DNA of 64,000 bases from Albimonas marina (GCF_029223255.1 NZ_JARHUC010000011.1:1-64000); one strand, 5' to 3'. Shown: positions 19,801 to 27,835, counted from the stretch's first letter. Notes: generated from the sequence alone by a model not told the origin. Program-made: numbers and translations.

Positions 19801-21305
19801 TCCTTGCGGTCGTCCGACAGGGCGATCAGGCGGTGGGGCAGACGCTCGCGCTGGTAGGCGGCGGCGTTGGCGATGCGCGAGGATTCCGCGGCCGAAGCGC
19901 CGTCGAGCCGGTCGCGATAGGCGCGGGCCAGCGCGGCGAGGGACTCTTCGGAACGGGCCGACAGGATCAGCGGCGCCGGCTCGATCTTGCCGGGCTCGGG
20001 GCGCTTCTCCTCGGCCTTGGGCTGGCGCAGCACCACGTGGGCGTTGGCGCCGCCGAAGCCGAAGCTGTTGACGCCGGCGTAGAGGGGGGCGCCCTGCGCC
20101 TCCAGCGGCGTCGCCTCGGCCGCGACCGACAGGTTCCAGTCGTCGAACTTGATGTCGGGGTTCGGCTCGTTGAAGTGCAGCGAGGCCGGGAGCATCCCGT
20201 GCTCCAGCGCCAGCTGCGCCTTCAGCAGGCCGACGAGGCCGGAGCCGGCCTCGAGATGGCCGACGTTGGTCTTGGCGGAGCCGATCAGCAGCGGCTCGGT
20301 CCGGCGCTGGCCCAGCGCCTGGCCCAGCGCCCAGGTCTCGATCGGGTCGCCCGCGCGGGTGCCGGTGCCGTGCGCCTCGATGAAGGCGAGCTTGGCCGGG
20401 TTCACCCCGAAGCGCTGGTAGACGTCGTCGAGCAGCGCGCGCTGCTGGTCGCCCGAGGGCAGCGAGACGCCGGTGGTGCGGCCGTCGGAGTTGATGCCCG
20501 CGCCCGAGATCACGCCCAGCACGCGGTCGTTGTTGGCGATCGCGGATTCCAGCGTGCGCAGCACGAAGACCACCGCCCCTTCGGAGCGGACGTAGCCGTC
20601 GCCGTTGGCGTCGAACGCCTGGCAGAGGCCGACCTTCGACAGCATCGTCGCGGCCGAGAAGCCCACGAACGGGAACGGCGACAGCAGCATGTTCACCGCG
20701 CCGACGATGGCGGTGTCGACCAGCCCCGCCTGCATGGCGACGAACGCCTCGTGCAGGGCGTAGAGGCCCGACGAGCAGGCGGTGTCGACCGTGTAGCTCG
20801 GCCCGTTGAGGTCGAGGATGTAGCTGATCCGGTTGGAGATCAGCGACAGCGTGTTCCCGGTCATGAACTGGGAATCGATGCCCGCCGGGTCGTAGTAGAA
20901 CCGGTTCGCATAGTCGGAGGAGGACGCGCCGACGAAGACGCCGGTGGTGGCCTTGGGCAGGTCGGTCGCGCGCAGGCCGGATTTCTCCAGCGCCTCCCAG
21001 GTCACCTGGAGGATCAGGCGCTGCTGGGGGTCCATCTGCTCGGCCTCGCGGGGCGAGATGCCGAAGAAGCCCGCGTCGAAGTCGAAGGGCGCGTCGAGCT
21101 GGCCGGCCGCGAACGTATAGCTCCGCCCGGGGCCGCCCGCCGGAGTCTTCCAGCGATCGGTGGCCCAGCGGGAGGGGTCGACCTGCCCGACCGAACAGCG
21201 TCCGTCCTTCAGCAGCGACCAGAATCCGTCCGCGTCGGAAGCGCCGGGGAGGCGGCAGCCGTACCCGACGATGGCGATCTCGCCCGGCTTGGTGGATTTA
21301 AGCAC
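13806..21305 (-). CDS. rkpA: RkpA-like reducing type I polyketide/fatty acid synthase
   Basis: The 2,499-residue megasynthase has a mammalian-FAS-like domain order. KS spans about 10-430 (C177 in DTACSSG, H312 in EAHGTGT, K345/H350 in SAKTNVGH). AT spans about 530-830 (S623 in GHSVG, YPFHS at 724-728). DH spans about 895-1175 (HX8P H924-P933, D1092 in HPALLDAAFH). A degenerate methyltransferase-like region covers about 1200-1540 and a psi-KR about 1555-1740 (LWVVTRGG). ER spans about 1750-2075 (GGAGGVGLAA at 1897), KR about 2090-2290 (S2227, Y2240, N2244) and ACP about 2360-2445 (S2406 in GFDSL). There is no thioesterase. All reductive sites look intact, so a saturated chain is expected. It leads the polysaccharide block, with the oxoamine synthase next, like S. 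meliloti RkpA. Confidence 0.9.
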   Translation of the reverse strand: MLKSTKPGEIAIVGYGCRLPGASDADGFWSLLKDGRCSVGQVDPSRWATDRWKTPAGGPGRSYTFAAGQLDAPFDFDAGFFGISPREAEQMDPQQRLILQVTWEALEKSGLRATDLPKATTGVFVGASSSDYANRFYYDPAGIDSQFMTGNTLSLISNRISYILDLNGPSYTVDTACSSGLYALHEAFVAMQAGLVDTAIVGAVNMLLSPFPFVGFSAATMLSKVGLCQAFDANGDGYVRSEGAVVFVLRTLESAIANNDRVLGVISGAGINSDGRTTGVSLPSGDQQRALLDDVYQRFGVNPAKLAFIEAHGTGTRAGDPIETWALGQALGQRRTEPLLIGSAKTNVGHLEAGSGLVGLLKAQLALEHGMLPASLHFNEPNPDIKFDDWNLSVAAEATPLEAQGAPLYAGVNSFGFGGANAHVVLRQPKAEEKRPEPGKIEPAPLILSARSEESLAALARAYRDRLDGASAAESSRIANAAAYQRERLPHRLIALSDDRKEQLAALDAYIAGDKSPLLATGRAQSKEGRTAFVFSGNGAQHVGMGRAAYANDPIFRATFDAVSTIFEKLADVSLVEAMHAEDLEERLPYTSLAQPLIFATQVATVESLAEKGLKPDAVVGHSVGEVAAAWAAGAFDLPDAVRLIHVRSRNQEKIRDRGTMAAVLAGEEAARAALEEGGFDEIAVAADNSPRSVTISGPADQIAAFSKFARRKKIACKALGLDYPFHSPIAEALKDDLLADLDWLRPSETRCDFISATFGAACDGEALGPHYWWTNIRQPVLFRQGLEALLEADCVTFVEIGPRPVLSTYVRDTAAERSKPAAVLPTLEEKDERADMRRVVALAVAQGAQVVENRFFGRDARPEQDLPLYPWRLQTYFVPPSQEAVRQLEDLGGDPLLGPALREGARDWRATVDPASPAWLSDHRVEDAVVFPAAGYVDMALAAGIEAMAGDGHDGGPIELADLDILRPLAMEEGTGYELRTRIQGDRHVVDVESRRRLSGEDFGLHARGRLRRPAGPIPAAKTPPAPDAERTIGAERLYELTRRFGLGYGEVFRRAVSARLVDARSAFVTLDAAHPALDCTRHALHPALLDAAFHGLFALIAERAEAADGTMSYLPVRIGSLILHAPHAAPVGAWVEIDKASDRSLEATFRLVDATGGPIATLTGARFKGVRIAKAKPASELTYRNALARIAPPEGAKTDLGALAPGLLRDLAVDEAPELSAGSLLLDTTARRIARDALATLATESTVLDAEALIAEGRLAETARPLFERLLIALEEDEAVGRAEDGRALLDPNPPYPPLSALTEALFAEAPRRIVEIARLMALPDALPRLLAAGPHEGADGPVTAAQLRMAASGPSGEARWSAIAQATEITLANARADRRLDVLVAGAAPAALLDRLQAASVVSSCVVTDPDPRHVRSLKVGDPERAKIAYLAMDEIPQGRSFDLVLAGDALCRLGAPALADLKCLMAEGAALVAVEEAPSLIADLTEGDEAAWWSDTLDPTLPVGRLREAAEWTETLAQAGFLDVSARPLASAEAQAALILATAPARMRPEAEATDAPILVVHAAAEKAFAETLAARLTAAGRKASPVAEAGLAAALDASEGVEIVLAAHLAESGPALAAAHARMLSAKTALALPGRVARLWVVTRGGVAAGPLRPLCPSEAAAWGLARVLANEFPDIDVRLADFAPEIAAADLPARLAAEILSPAEDRETVHDLAGRAGVRAERVSDLADRARAAQLSNPAMGVRRLALGQQGSIDSLEWRVEDRGAPAECEVEIEVVAAGLNFRDIMWAQGLLPEEALEDGFAGPTLGMECSGVVVRTGPGCARFREGDRVIAFAPSCFATHVCVHENAVAPLPEGVDLTAAATIPTTFLTAWYGLVELANLSRGETVLIHGGAGGVGLAALQIAAARGAQVIATAGSPAKRELLRQLGAAHVFDSRSLVFADDVMRVTEGRGVDVVLNSLFGEAMERSIECLKPFGRFVELGKRDYYANSQIGLRPFRRNLTYFGVDADQLLVYRPELAVSVFEQLGVGFEQGDLIPLPHIVFDSAEVVDAFRLMQKSGHIGKILVKAPPKVEAPKTRAPKIGAKGAYLVVGGLGGFGAETAAWLVERGARHIWLTSRSGRVTEAAKTAIRRMEAMGAKVITRACDAADETAQKELIDEIEAGPARLRGVLHTAMTLDDALFANLDGERIRTVLRPKIAGAETLDRLTRDLKLDLFVVYSSATTLVGNPGQTAYVAANCYLEALMAERRRAGLPGLAVAWGAISDAGYLTRDAKTGAILSDRLGSSAITAREAFQGLEMALAAADPQDASAVNYAQIDWASASRELAITRTPLFARMEMPDASAAGDAALDLAALVAGLSEAEALKKISELLAGETSRILRLPAEEIDPRQPLTELGFDSLMAVDLRMAAEEKLGIDIPLMSLAGGATLMDIAARVLKRLDPAEAGASPEGAETGDAVLDGLVERHVGAGDEIDQEALAELKRRAGGPAGAIH

Positions 21306-21496
21306 AGCCTGCCCTCTGCGACCTCAGCAGCGCGCCGGGGTCTTGCGCCCGACGTTCTCGATCTTCGGTCCCCTTCCCCCCGCGTCGTTGCGCGCCGGGA
21401 CCGTGCCTCGCCTTCGCCCTAGCGGAATTCTGGTTCCGCGGCAACTTGGCCCTGCGGCCGCACCTCTCTTAACAGGGCGTCGGTCGACGGCGTCGA

Positions 21497-21511
21497 TTAA
21501 CAACCGGTTAA
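21497..21511 (-). promoter_or_regulatory. CtrA-type box upstream of the polyketide synthase
   Basis: A full TTAA-N7-TTAA match (spacer CAACCGG) lies 192 bp upstream of the synthase start, in the only AT-rich patch of the folC-synthase gap. The CtrA response regulator of alphaproteobacteria binds this pattern. By chance it should be rare in DNA this rich in G+C. Binding has not been tested. Confidence 0.55.
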
Positions 21512-21570
21512 GCATAACTTTCCGACCGTGTCGAAACAACGCTTTGCAACGGAATGTTGCAGGCGCCGAG

Positions 21571-22983
21571 TTAGCGCGGCGGCGCGATATGACGAAGAAC
21601 CCACCCGGCCAGGTAGAGCGAGCCGCAGATCAACACCCGCGGCGGAACCCCGGACTCGGCCCCTTCGGAGTCGGTCTGGGCGTCGGGCCGGGCGCCGGCG
21701 CGGCGGAGGGCCGCGTCGAACCCGTCGGCGGGCGTGGCGTCGAGGCCCGCGGCGCGTCCGGCCTCGGCCAGGACCTCGGCGCTCAGGCTCGCGCCCGCAT
21801 CTGGGATCGCCAGCGTCTCGACCGAGGCGGCCAGCCCGCGGAAATGCGCCAGGAACCCCGTGGGATCCTTGGTTTCCAGCATTCCCACCACCAGCCGCAG
21901 GGGGGCGGGGCGACGCTCGTTCAGCGCGGCCATGTGCGCGGCCAGGACCTCGCCCGCCGCGACGTTGTGGCCGCCGTCGAGCCAGACCTCCGACTCGGGC
22001 GGCAACCCGGGCAGCAGGGCGGCGTCGAGGCGCTGCAGACGCGCGGGCCACTGCACCTGCGCCAGCGCCGCCGCGCAGCCCGCGTCCGAGACGCCCAGCC
22101 GGCGCAGGGCGGCCAGCGCCGCGCCCGCATTTTCCACCTGGTGGGCGCCGGGCAGCGCCGGCAGGTCGAGGTCGAGCAGGCCGTTCCCGTCCTGGAACAC
22201 CAGCCGCCCGCGCTCGGACCAGGCCTGCCAGTCGCGGTTCGCCACGATCAGCTCGCAGCCCAGCGCCTCGGCCCGCGCCTCGATCACGGCCAGCGCGTCG
22301 TCGGGCTGCGGGCCCACCACGCAGGGCACGCCGGGCTTCAGGATGCCGGCCTTCTCGCCCGCGATCTCGGCGATGGTCTCGCCCAGGTACTGCTGGTGGT
22401 CGATCGAGATCGGCGTGATCACGGTCAGCGCCGGGCGGTCCACCACGTTGGTCGCGTCGAGGCGGCCGCCCAGGCCGGTCTCGAGCAGGGTGTAGTCCGC
22501 CGGCCTCCGCGCGAAGGCCAGCATCGCTGCGCAGGTGGTGATCTCGAAGAAGGTGATCGAGGTCCCGCCGTTCACCCGCTCGCACTCGTCCAGCAGGGCG
22601 GCGAAGTCGGGCTCGGAGATCAGCTCCCCCTTCAGGCGGATCCGCTCGTGGAAGCGGGCGAGGTGGGGGGAGGTGTAGACGTTGGTGGTCTTGCCCTCCG
22701 CCTCCAGCCCCGCGCGGATCATCGCCAGCGTCGAGCCCTTGCCGTTGGTGCCCGCGATATGGACCACGCCGGGCATCGAGCGCTCGGGGTGGCCGAGCTC
22801 AGCCAGCAGGCGGTGCATGCGGTCGAGCGTCAGGTCGATGATCTTGGGGTGGAGCGTCATCAGGCGCTCCAGGATCACGTCGGAGGGGGCGGAGCCGGCC
22901 TGGCCGCGGATCGAATCCGCGGTCACGCCGCCGACGCCGGCGGGCAGGACGGGGCCGTCGGTTTCGGCAGCTCTGGGGCTCAA
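21571..22983 (-). CDS. folC: bifunctional folylpolyglutamate synthase / dihydrofolate synthase
   Basis: The enzyme adds glutamate to dihydropteroate and folates (Mur-ligase superfamily, cytoplasmic). The P-loop [10 protein letters not shown], the TSPHL motif, the FFEITT segment and the C-terminal LDGGHN motif are all present. With the TTG start at 22981-22983 (TTGA overlap with the accD stop) it has 470 residues, about 40 more than usual. A GTG at 22926 (VTADS...) or the codons just before SDVILERLM would give a more typical N-terminus, so the start is uncertain. It is downstream of accD in one operon, a common alphaproteobacterial pair. Confidence 0.95.
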   Translation of the reverse strand: MSPRAAETDGPVLPAGVGGVTADSIRGQAGSAPSDVILERLMTLHPKIIDLTLDRMHRLLAELGHPERSMPGVVHIAGTNGKGSTLAMIRAGLEAEGKTTNVYTSPHLARFHERIRLKGELISEPDFAALLDECERVNGGTSITFFEITTCAAMLAFARRPADYTLLETGLGGRLDATNVVDRPALTVITPISIDHQQYLGETIAEIAGEKAGILKPGVPCVVGPQPDDALAVIEARAEALGCELIVANRDWQAWSERGRLVFQDGNGLLDLDLPALPGAHQVENAGAALAALRRLGVSDAGCAAALAQVQWPARLQRLDAALLPGLPPESEVWLDGGHNVAAGEVLAAHMAALNERRPAPLRLVVGMLETKDPTGFLAHFRGLAASVETLAIPDAGASLSAEVLAEAGRAAGLDATPADGFDAALRRAGARPDAQTDSEGAESGVPPRVLICGSLYLAGWVLRHIAPPR

Positions 22984-23936
22984 GCCTCGGGGGACCCTGA
23001 CTTCGCGGCTTCGACGACCTCGGCGGCTTCCTGGGCGGCGGCCGAGGGGGCGGGCAGGTCGCCATGGACCCGCGGGCTCTCGTTCATCAGCAGGCGCAGA
23101 AGACGCGCGAGCTCGTCGCGCATCTCGCGGCGGTGGATCACCCGGTCGAGCATGCCGTGGTCCAGCAGGTATTCCGCCCGCTGGAAGCCCTCGGGCAGCG
23201 TCTCGCGGATGGTCTGCTCGATCACGCGGGGACCGGCGAAGCAGATCAGGGCGTTGGGCTCGGCGATCTGGATGTCGCCCAGCATCGCGTAGGAGGCGGT
23301 GACGCCGCCGGTGGTGGGGTTGGTCAGCACCACCACGTAGGGCAGGCCGGCCTCCTTCACCATCTGCACCGCGACGGTGGTGCGCGGCATCTGCATCAGG
23401 GACAGGATCCCCTCCTGCATGCGCGCGCCGCCGGCGGCGGAGAAGACCACGAAGGGCGCGCGGCGCTGCACGGCGCGCTCGGCCCCCGCGATCATCGCGT
23501 TGCCCACGGCCATGCCCATCGAGCCGCCCATGAACGAGAAGTCCTGCGCCAGCGCCACCACCGGCAGGCGGCCCAGCTCGCCCTCGGCCAGCAGCACGGC
23601 CTCATGCTCGCCGGTCTTGCGGCGGGCGTCGCGCATGCGGTCGGGATAGCGCTTCTCGTCCCGGAACTGCAGCGGGTCGGCCACCGGCTCGGGGATCGCG
23701 ATCTCGTGGTACATGCCGCCGTCGAACAGCGCCGTGAAGCGGTCGCGCGGCGAGATGTGCATGTGATGCTGGCACGAGGGGCAGACGTTGAGCGCCTCGG
23801 CCAGCTCGCGGTGGAACAGCATCGTCCCGCACTCGTCGCACTTGCGCCAGAGGTTGTCCGGCATCTCGCGCTTCGAGGTGAAGAGCGTGTTGAGCGAGTT
23901 GATCCGCGGGCGGACGTAGTCGTTGATCCAGTTCAT
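22980..23936 (-). CDS. accD: acetyl-CoA carboxylase carboxyltransferase subunit beta
   Basis: This subunit transfers the carboxyl group from biotin to acetyl-CoA to give malonyl-CoA, the extender for fatty acid synthesis. The N-terminal zinc ribbon (CDECG ... CPSCQ, about residues 34-56) and the carboxyltransferase core with [11 protein letters not shown] and [11 protein letters not shown] are intact. The 318-residue length is near the family norm; the C-terminus ends in an Ala/Glu-rich tail. The ATG at 23934-23936 begins the family N-terminus [12 protein letters not shown]. Its stop overlaps the folC start. Malonyl-CoA from this enzyme would also be expected to feed the nearby polyketide synthase. 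Confidence 0.97.
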   Translation of the reverse strand: MNWINDYVRPRINSLNTLFTSKREMPDNLWRKCDECGTMLFHRELAEALNVCPSCQHHMHISPRDRFTALFDGGMYHEIAIPEPVADPLQFRDEKRYPDRMRDARRKTGEHEAVLLAEGELGRLPVVALAQDFSFMGGSMGMAVGNAMIAGAERAVQRRAPFVVFSAAGGARMQEGILSLMQMPRTTVAVQMVKEAGLPYVVVLTNPTTGGVTASYAMLGDIQIAEPNALICFAGPRVIEQTIRETLPEGFQRAEYLLDHGMLDRVIHRREMRDELARLLRLLMNESPRVHGDLPAPSAAAQEAAEVVEAAKSGSPEA

Positions 23937-24252
23937 GGCCCGATCCCGTTGTTCCGCCCCGAGCGGGGGCGCGCCTCCAGCGCCGGCCGGTCTGGCGGCG
24001 AGGTAAAGGCGCGGGGCCCGATTTGCAAGCGGCTCGGGGCGCGGGAGGGGCGATCCGTTTCGCGACCGAACGACCCGTCGGCCGGGGCAGGGACGCGGGC
24101 GGGGGGCCAAGCCGGCGGGCCGGCGGGCCGGCGCATCGGGGCGGCGGGCGGAAGACGGCGCCGGATGTCGCATTCCCCGGCGCCCCGGGTTGAAGGCCGC
24201 GCCGCGCCGCCCCATGCTGCGGCGCGATTGCAGCGAGGCGGAGGGCCGGCGG
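23937..24252. other. divergent intergenic region (accD / aminotransferase)
   Basis: About 316 bp of extremely G+C-rich DNA lies between divergent genes. Promoters for both must lie here. A short direct repeat of GCCGGCGG near 24111-24131 is the only visible structure. Confidence 0.4.
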
Positions 24253-25125
24253 ATGCCGATGGGCGCGGGCGAGATCTGGACCTGGAGCGAAGGGTCCTGG
24301 CATCAGGGCGACGTGCGGGTGGCGGGCGCCGCCGATCACGGTCTGTGGCAGGGCGCGTCGGTCTTCGACGGCGCGCGGGGATTCGAGGGCGTGGCCCCCG
24401 ACCTCGACCTGCACTGCGCCCGGGTGAACGCCTCCGCGCGCGCCATGGGGCTCGAGGCGACGGTCCCCACGGGCGAGATGATCGAGCTGGCGACCGAGGG
24501 GCTGGGCAAGTTCGCCTCCGACGGGCCCGTCTACATCCGGCCGATGTACTGGTCGCGCTCCGGCGACGCCTCGCTGATCTCCGCCGATCCCGAGAGCACG
24601 GTCTTCGCCCTATGCCTCGAGGCGCTGCCGATGACCGATCCGGCGACGCTGCCCAACGGCGGCCTCGCGCTGACCACAACGCAGTTCCGCCGGCCGATCC
24701 AGGCGGTGGCGGTGATGGACGCGAAGGCCGGCTGCCTCTACCCCAACAACGCCCGCATGGTGCGCGAGGCGAAGTCGAAGGGCTTCGACAACGCGCTGGT
24801 GCAGGACCTGAACGGCAACGTGGCCGAGCTCGCCACCTCCAACGTCTTCCTGGTGAAGGACGGCGTGGTCGCGACCCCGATCCCCAACGGCACCTTCCTC
24901 AACGGGATCACCCGCCAGCGGGTGATCAAGCTGCTGCGCGGCGCGGGGATGGAGGTGGTCGAGACCACCCTGACCCTCGACGACTTCCGCGCGGCGGACG
25001 AGGTCTTCTCGACCGGCAACGCCAACAAGGTGGTGCCGTGCTGGAAGTTCGAGGATGTCGAATACGGCCCGGGCCCCGTCGCGAAGCGCGCGCGCGAGCT
25101 CTACTGGGAGTTCGCCCACGCCTGA
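24253..25125 (+). CDS. class IV aminotransferase (branched-chain amino acid aminotransferase-like)
   Basis: The 290-residue protein has the fold-type IV PLP-enzyme signature. The likely PLP lysine is K158 in DAKAG, followed by [19 protein letters not shown] and the [10 protein letters not shown] motif that binds the cofactor phosphate. These are branched-chain aminotransferase hallmarks, so transfer between branched-chain amino acids and 2-oxoglutarate is likely. Many Rhodobacterales carry two or more such paralogues, so the ilvE symbol is withheld. The ATG at 24253 follows GGAGGGCCGGCGG; an in-frame ATG at 24190 would add a basic, non-conserved N-terminus. A strong bidirectional terminator follows. 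Confidence 0.85.
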   Translation: MPMGAGEIWTWSEGSWHQGDVRVAGAADHGLWQGASVFDGARGFEGVAPDLDLHCARVNASARAMGLEATVPTGEMIELATEGLGKFASDGPVYIRPMYWSRSGDASLISADPESTVFALCLEALPMTDPATLPNGGLALTTTQFRRPIQAVAVMDAKAGCLYPNNARMVREAKSKGFDNALVQDLNGNVAELATSNVFLVKDGVVATPIPNGTFLNGITRQRVIKLLRGAGMEVVETTLTLDDFRAADEVFSTGNANKVVPCWKFEDVEYGPGPVAKRARELYWEFAHA

Positions 25126-25165
25126 GCGCGGTCCCGGCCGCTCCAAGAAAGGCCCCGCTCCAAGA

Positions 25166-25194
25166 AAGGCCCCGGGGTTCGCCCCCGGGGCCTT
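25166..25194. terminator. bidirectional terminator hairpin
   Basis: A perfect 12-bp stem AAGGCCCCGGGG / CCCCGGGGCCTT with a 5-nt loop lies between convergent genes. It has short A-rich and T-containing flanks on both sides. A 16-bp direct repeat (CTCCAAGAAAGGCCCC) just before it duplicates the left arm. Confidence 0.75.
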
Positions 25195-25220
25195 GCTCGT
25201 TCTTGGGAGCTGGCGGAGGG

Positions 25221-26303
25221 TCAGACCCGGCGCAGGAAGCGGCGCAGGCGGGCGGCGTTCAGGCTGCCGGCGACCAGGTGGGCCAGCGTCTCGCGCGAGG
25301 TGACGGCGTCCCAGGCGGCGCGGCGGCGATCCTGCTCGCGCCAGCGTTCCGCCAGCGCGGGGTCGGCCAGCGCCGCCAGCGTCTGCTCGGCCCAGGCGCC
25401 GTGGCGGGCCTCCCACCTGGCGGGGGCGGGCGTCTCCCACACCCGGGCCATCAGGGTCGCGAAGCTCTTGAACGCCTTGCGCGGCAGGCCGGGGGCGAGG
25501 CGCGCGGCGGCGGCCTCGGGGTCGGCCGGGCCGCCGGGGGCGGCGGGATCGGCGCGGGTCAGCAGCCGCCAGTCGAGCGCGTCGCGCAGCCGGACCGAGC
25601 GGCGGTGGTGGCGCCGGTCGGCGACCTGGGAATGCTGGACCAGGTGGATCAGCCGATCCTCGGCCGTGGGGACCCGCAGCCCCGGCAGGGCCGAGGGCAG
25701 CGCCCGCGCGCCGAGGTCGCGCAGCGGCCCGCCGTGCGACCAGCCGGTGCGCGCGTGCAGCTCCACCGTCGCCACGCCCCGGCCCGGCGGGGGGTAGAGC
25801 GCGGGGAAGTGGTAGTCGGTCGCGACATAGGCCTCGACGTCGCCGGTGTAGCCGGCGTCGAGCAGCGCCTGCACCGCGCGGGGCAGGTCGGCCTCGTCGG
25901 TCAGCAGGTCGATGTCGGTCATCTCGCGCCAGGGCGCCGGCGCCCCGCCCGCGGCGACCACCGTGGCCGCGCCCTTCAGCGCCGTCGCCTCGACCCCCGC
26001 GGCCGAGAGCAGGGCGGCGAGGTCGCGAAGCTGGGCGGCCATGCGCTCGGCCACCGCCTCGCGCGGGGCCATGGCGGGGCGCAGCAGCAGCTGGGCGACC
26101 GGCGGCGGCAGGCGGCGCGAGAGCGCGTCGCACACCGCCCAGGCGACGCCGTTGTCCGAGGCGAAGGCGACCAGGTCCAGCGCGCGCGCCTTGGGCGCCG
26201 GCGGCGTCGCGCCCGTCTCCCAGGCGCGCAGCAGGGCCAGCGTCTCGGCCACCACCAGGGGGCCGGGCGCCCTGGCGGGCGGGGCGGGATCGGGCGCGGT
26301 CAT
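25221..26303 (-). CDS. nucleotidyltransferase family protein (NTP_transf_5-like)
   Basis: The 360-residue protein resembles the uncharacterised nucleotidyltransferase family PF14907. It has the LKGAATVVA segment followed by the catalytic-type DIDLLTDEAD motif (about residues 120-152). The C-terminal half is helical and Arg/Ala-rich. The substrate is unknown; relatives often occur near surface-polysaccharide or natural-product genes. The ATG at 26301-26303 was chosen because codons further upstream have non-coding composition. The gene is convergent with the aminotransferase and divergent from the histone deacetylase-like gene. Confidence 0.75.
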   Translation of the reverse strand: MTAPDPAPPARAPGPLVVAETLALLRAWETGATPPAPKARALDLVAFASDNGVAWAVCDALSRRLPPPVAQLLLRPAMAPREAVAERMAAQLRDLAALLSAAGVEATALKGAATVVAAGGAPAPWREMTDIDLLTDEADLPRAVQALLDAGYTGDVEAYVATDYHFPALYPPPGRGVATVELHARTGWSHGGPLRDLGARALPSALPGLRVPTAEDRLIHLVQHSQVADRRHHRRSVRLRDALDWRLLTRADPAAPGGPADPEAAAARLAPGLPRKAFKSFATLMARVWETPAPARWEARHGAWAEQTLAALADPALAERWREQDRRRAAWDAVTSRETLAHLVAGSLNAARLRRFLRRV

Positions 26304-26646
26304 CGGGCCGGGGCCTGTCGCAGGGGCCCGCCGCGGCCGGCCGCTCGCGGCGCCGGGCCGCGGGGCCGGGGCGCGCCGGGCGCGGGCGCGTCCCCACGAC
26401 GGTGCGCGGACGCTCCCGCCTGACGGGGCGCGGGCGCCTCCGCCCCGGCGGGGCGGGCCCGATGCGGTCGGGGACGGGTCACGGTCGTCGTCGTCTCCTG
26501 GCTGTGGTCCCTCCTGTCGCCCATCGCGCCGGGCGCGTCCAGCGCCGCGGAGCCGCGGCCCGGGGGGACGTCGCGTCGTCCCGCTATGGTGGCGCCGGGG
26601 TGAAGGCCGCGTTACACCTCCCGGACCATGCCGACCGGGAGACCGC
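26304..26646. other. divergent intergenic region
   Basis: A 343-bp, almost purely G/C low-complexity region lies between divergent genes. It should contain both promoters. No binding-site motif, RNA element or coding sequence was recognised. Confidence 0.4.
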
Positions 26647-27582
26647 ATGACCCTCGCCCTCATCCACCACGAATCGAGCCTCGCGCATGTCGAGCCCGCC
26701 GGCCATCCCGAGCGGGTGGACCGCATCCGCGCCGTGCAGGCCGCGCTGGAGGACGAGCGCTTCGCCCACCTGCGGCGGATCGAGGCGGTCCCGGCGACCG
26801 AGGCGCTGCTGCGCCTCGCCCATCCCCAGGGCCACATCGATCGGATCCGCGACGCGATCCCGGCGGAGGGCGGGGCGATGCTGGATTCGGACACCTACCT
26901 CTCCCCCGGCTCGCTCGACGCCGCGCTGCATGCCGCGGGCGGGGCGGCGCAGGCCGTCGACCTGGTGCTGGACGGCGAGGCGCGCGGCGCCTTCGTCGCG
27001 ACCCGCCCGCCGGGACACCACGCCGAGCCGGACAAGCCCATGGGCTTCTGCCTGTTCTCCAACGCCGCCATCGCCGCGCTGCACGCGCTGGAGAACCGGG
27101 GCCTGAGCCGGGTGGCGGTCGTGGACTTCGACGTTCACCACGGCAACGGCACCCAGGCGGTGCTGTGGAACGAGGGGCGGGCGACCTTCTGCTCCTCCCA
27201 CCAGTGGCCGCTCTATCCCGGCACGGGGGCCGAGTCGGAGACCGGCGCCCATGGCAACGTCCACAACGCGGGCCTGCGCCCCGGCTCGGGCGGCGCCCTG
27301 TTCCGCGCGGCGTGGGAGAACCGGCTGCTGCCCGCGGTCGCGGCCGCGGCGCCCGAGCTGATCATCGTCTCGGCCGGGTTCGACGCCCACCTGCGCGACC
27401 CGCTGGCCGAGCTGAACCTGGTCGAGGCCGACTTCGCCTGGATCACCCACCGGATCTGCGACCTGGCCGAGACCTGCGCGGATGGGCGCGTGGTCTCGGT
27501 GCTGGAAGGGGGATACGACCTCGTCGGACTCGCGGTCTCGGCCGCGGCCCATGTCCAGGCGCTGATGGAGCGGAGCTTATGA
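26647..27582 (+). CDS. histone deacetylase superfamily (acetylpolyamine/AcuC-like) hydrolase
   Basis: The 311-residue zinc-dependent deacetylase has all active-site features. RPPGHHAEPDKPMGFC supplies the paired histidines. VVDFDVHHGNGTQ supplies the zinc-binding Asp and His. SAGFDAH supplies the second zinc Asp. The GGYD motif is near the end. Bacterial members deacetylate polyamines, acetylated enzymes or small molecules; the substrate here is not evident. It heads the HDAC-xseB-ispA-dxs operon, a recurrent arrangement in alphaproteobacteria. The stop overlaps the xseB start by ATGA. Confidence 0.92.
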   Translation: MTLALIHHESSLAHVEPAGHPERVDRIRAVQAALEDERFAHLRRIEAVPATEALLRLAHPQGHIDRIRDAIPAEGGAMLDSDTYLSPGSLDAALHAAGGAAQAVDLVLDGEARGAFVATRPPGHHAEPDKPMGFCLFSNAAIAALHALENRGLSRVAVVDFDVHHGNGTQAVLWNEGRATFCSSHQWPLYPGTGAESETGAHGNVHNAGLRPGSGGALFRAAWENRLLPAVAAAAPELIIVSAGFDAHLRDPLAELNLVEADFAWITHRICDLAETCADGRVVSVLEGGYDLVGLAVSAAAHVQALMERSL

Positions 27583-27821
27583 GCGAACCCAAACCCGTCG
27601 AGGACCTGTCCTTCGAAGACGCCATGCGCGAGCTGGAGCAGGTGGTGGACCGGCTGGAGAGCGGGGACGCCCCGCTCGACGCCTCGATCGCGCTCTACGA
27701 GCGGGGGGCGAAGCTGAAGGCCCATTGCGAGGCGATGCTGAAGGCCGCCGAGCTGAAGGTCGCCCAGATCGCCGAGGGGCCGGACGGATCCGTCTCGGCC
27801 AAGCCCGTCTCCATCGACTGA
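27579..27821 (+). CDS. xseB: exodeoxyribonuclease VII small subunit
   Basis: The 80-residue protein matches the small subunit of ExoVII, which degrades single-stranded DNA together with XseA. It carries the family signature LSFEDAMRELEQVVDRLESG and the IALYERGAKLKAHCE helix. It overlaps the HDAC gene by ATGA and lies 14 bp before ispA. The large subunit XseA is not in the window. Confidence 0.96.
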   Translation: MSEPKPVEDLSFEDAMRELEQVVDRLESGDAPLDASIALYERGAKLKAHCEAMLKAAELKVAQIAEGPDGSVSAKPVSID

Positions 27822-27835
27822 GGGAGCCCGCGGGC

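Noticed and set aside
13692..21422. A continuous 2,576-codon open frame antisense to the polyketide synthase
   Set aside because: It mirrors the synthase gene and has His/Gly/Arg/Gln-rich, repetitive composition without domains. It is a by-product of the extreme third-position G+C bias.
26304..26894. N-terminal extension of the nucleotidyltransferase up to 26894
   Set aside because: The extra codons overlap the histone deacetylase-like gene on the other strand and have non-coding composition; the ATG at 26303 is sufficient.
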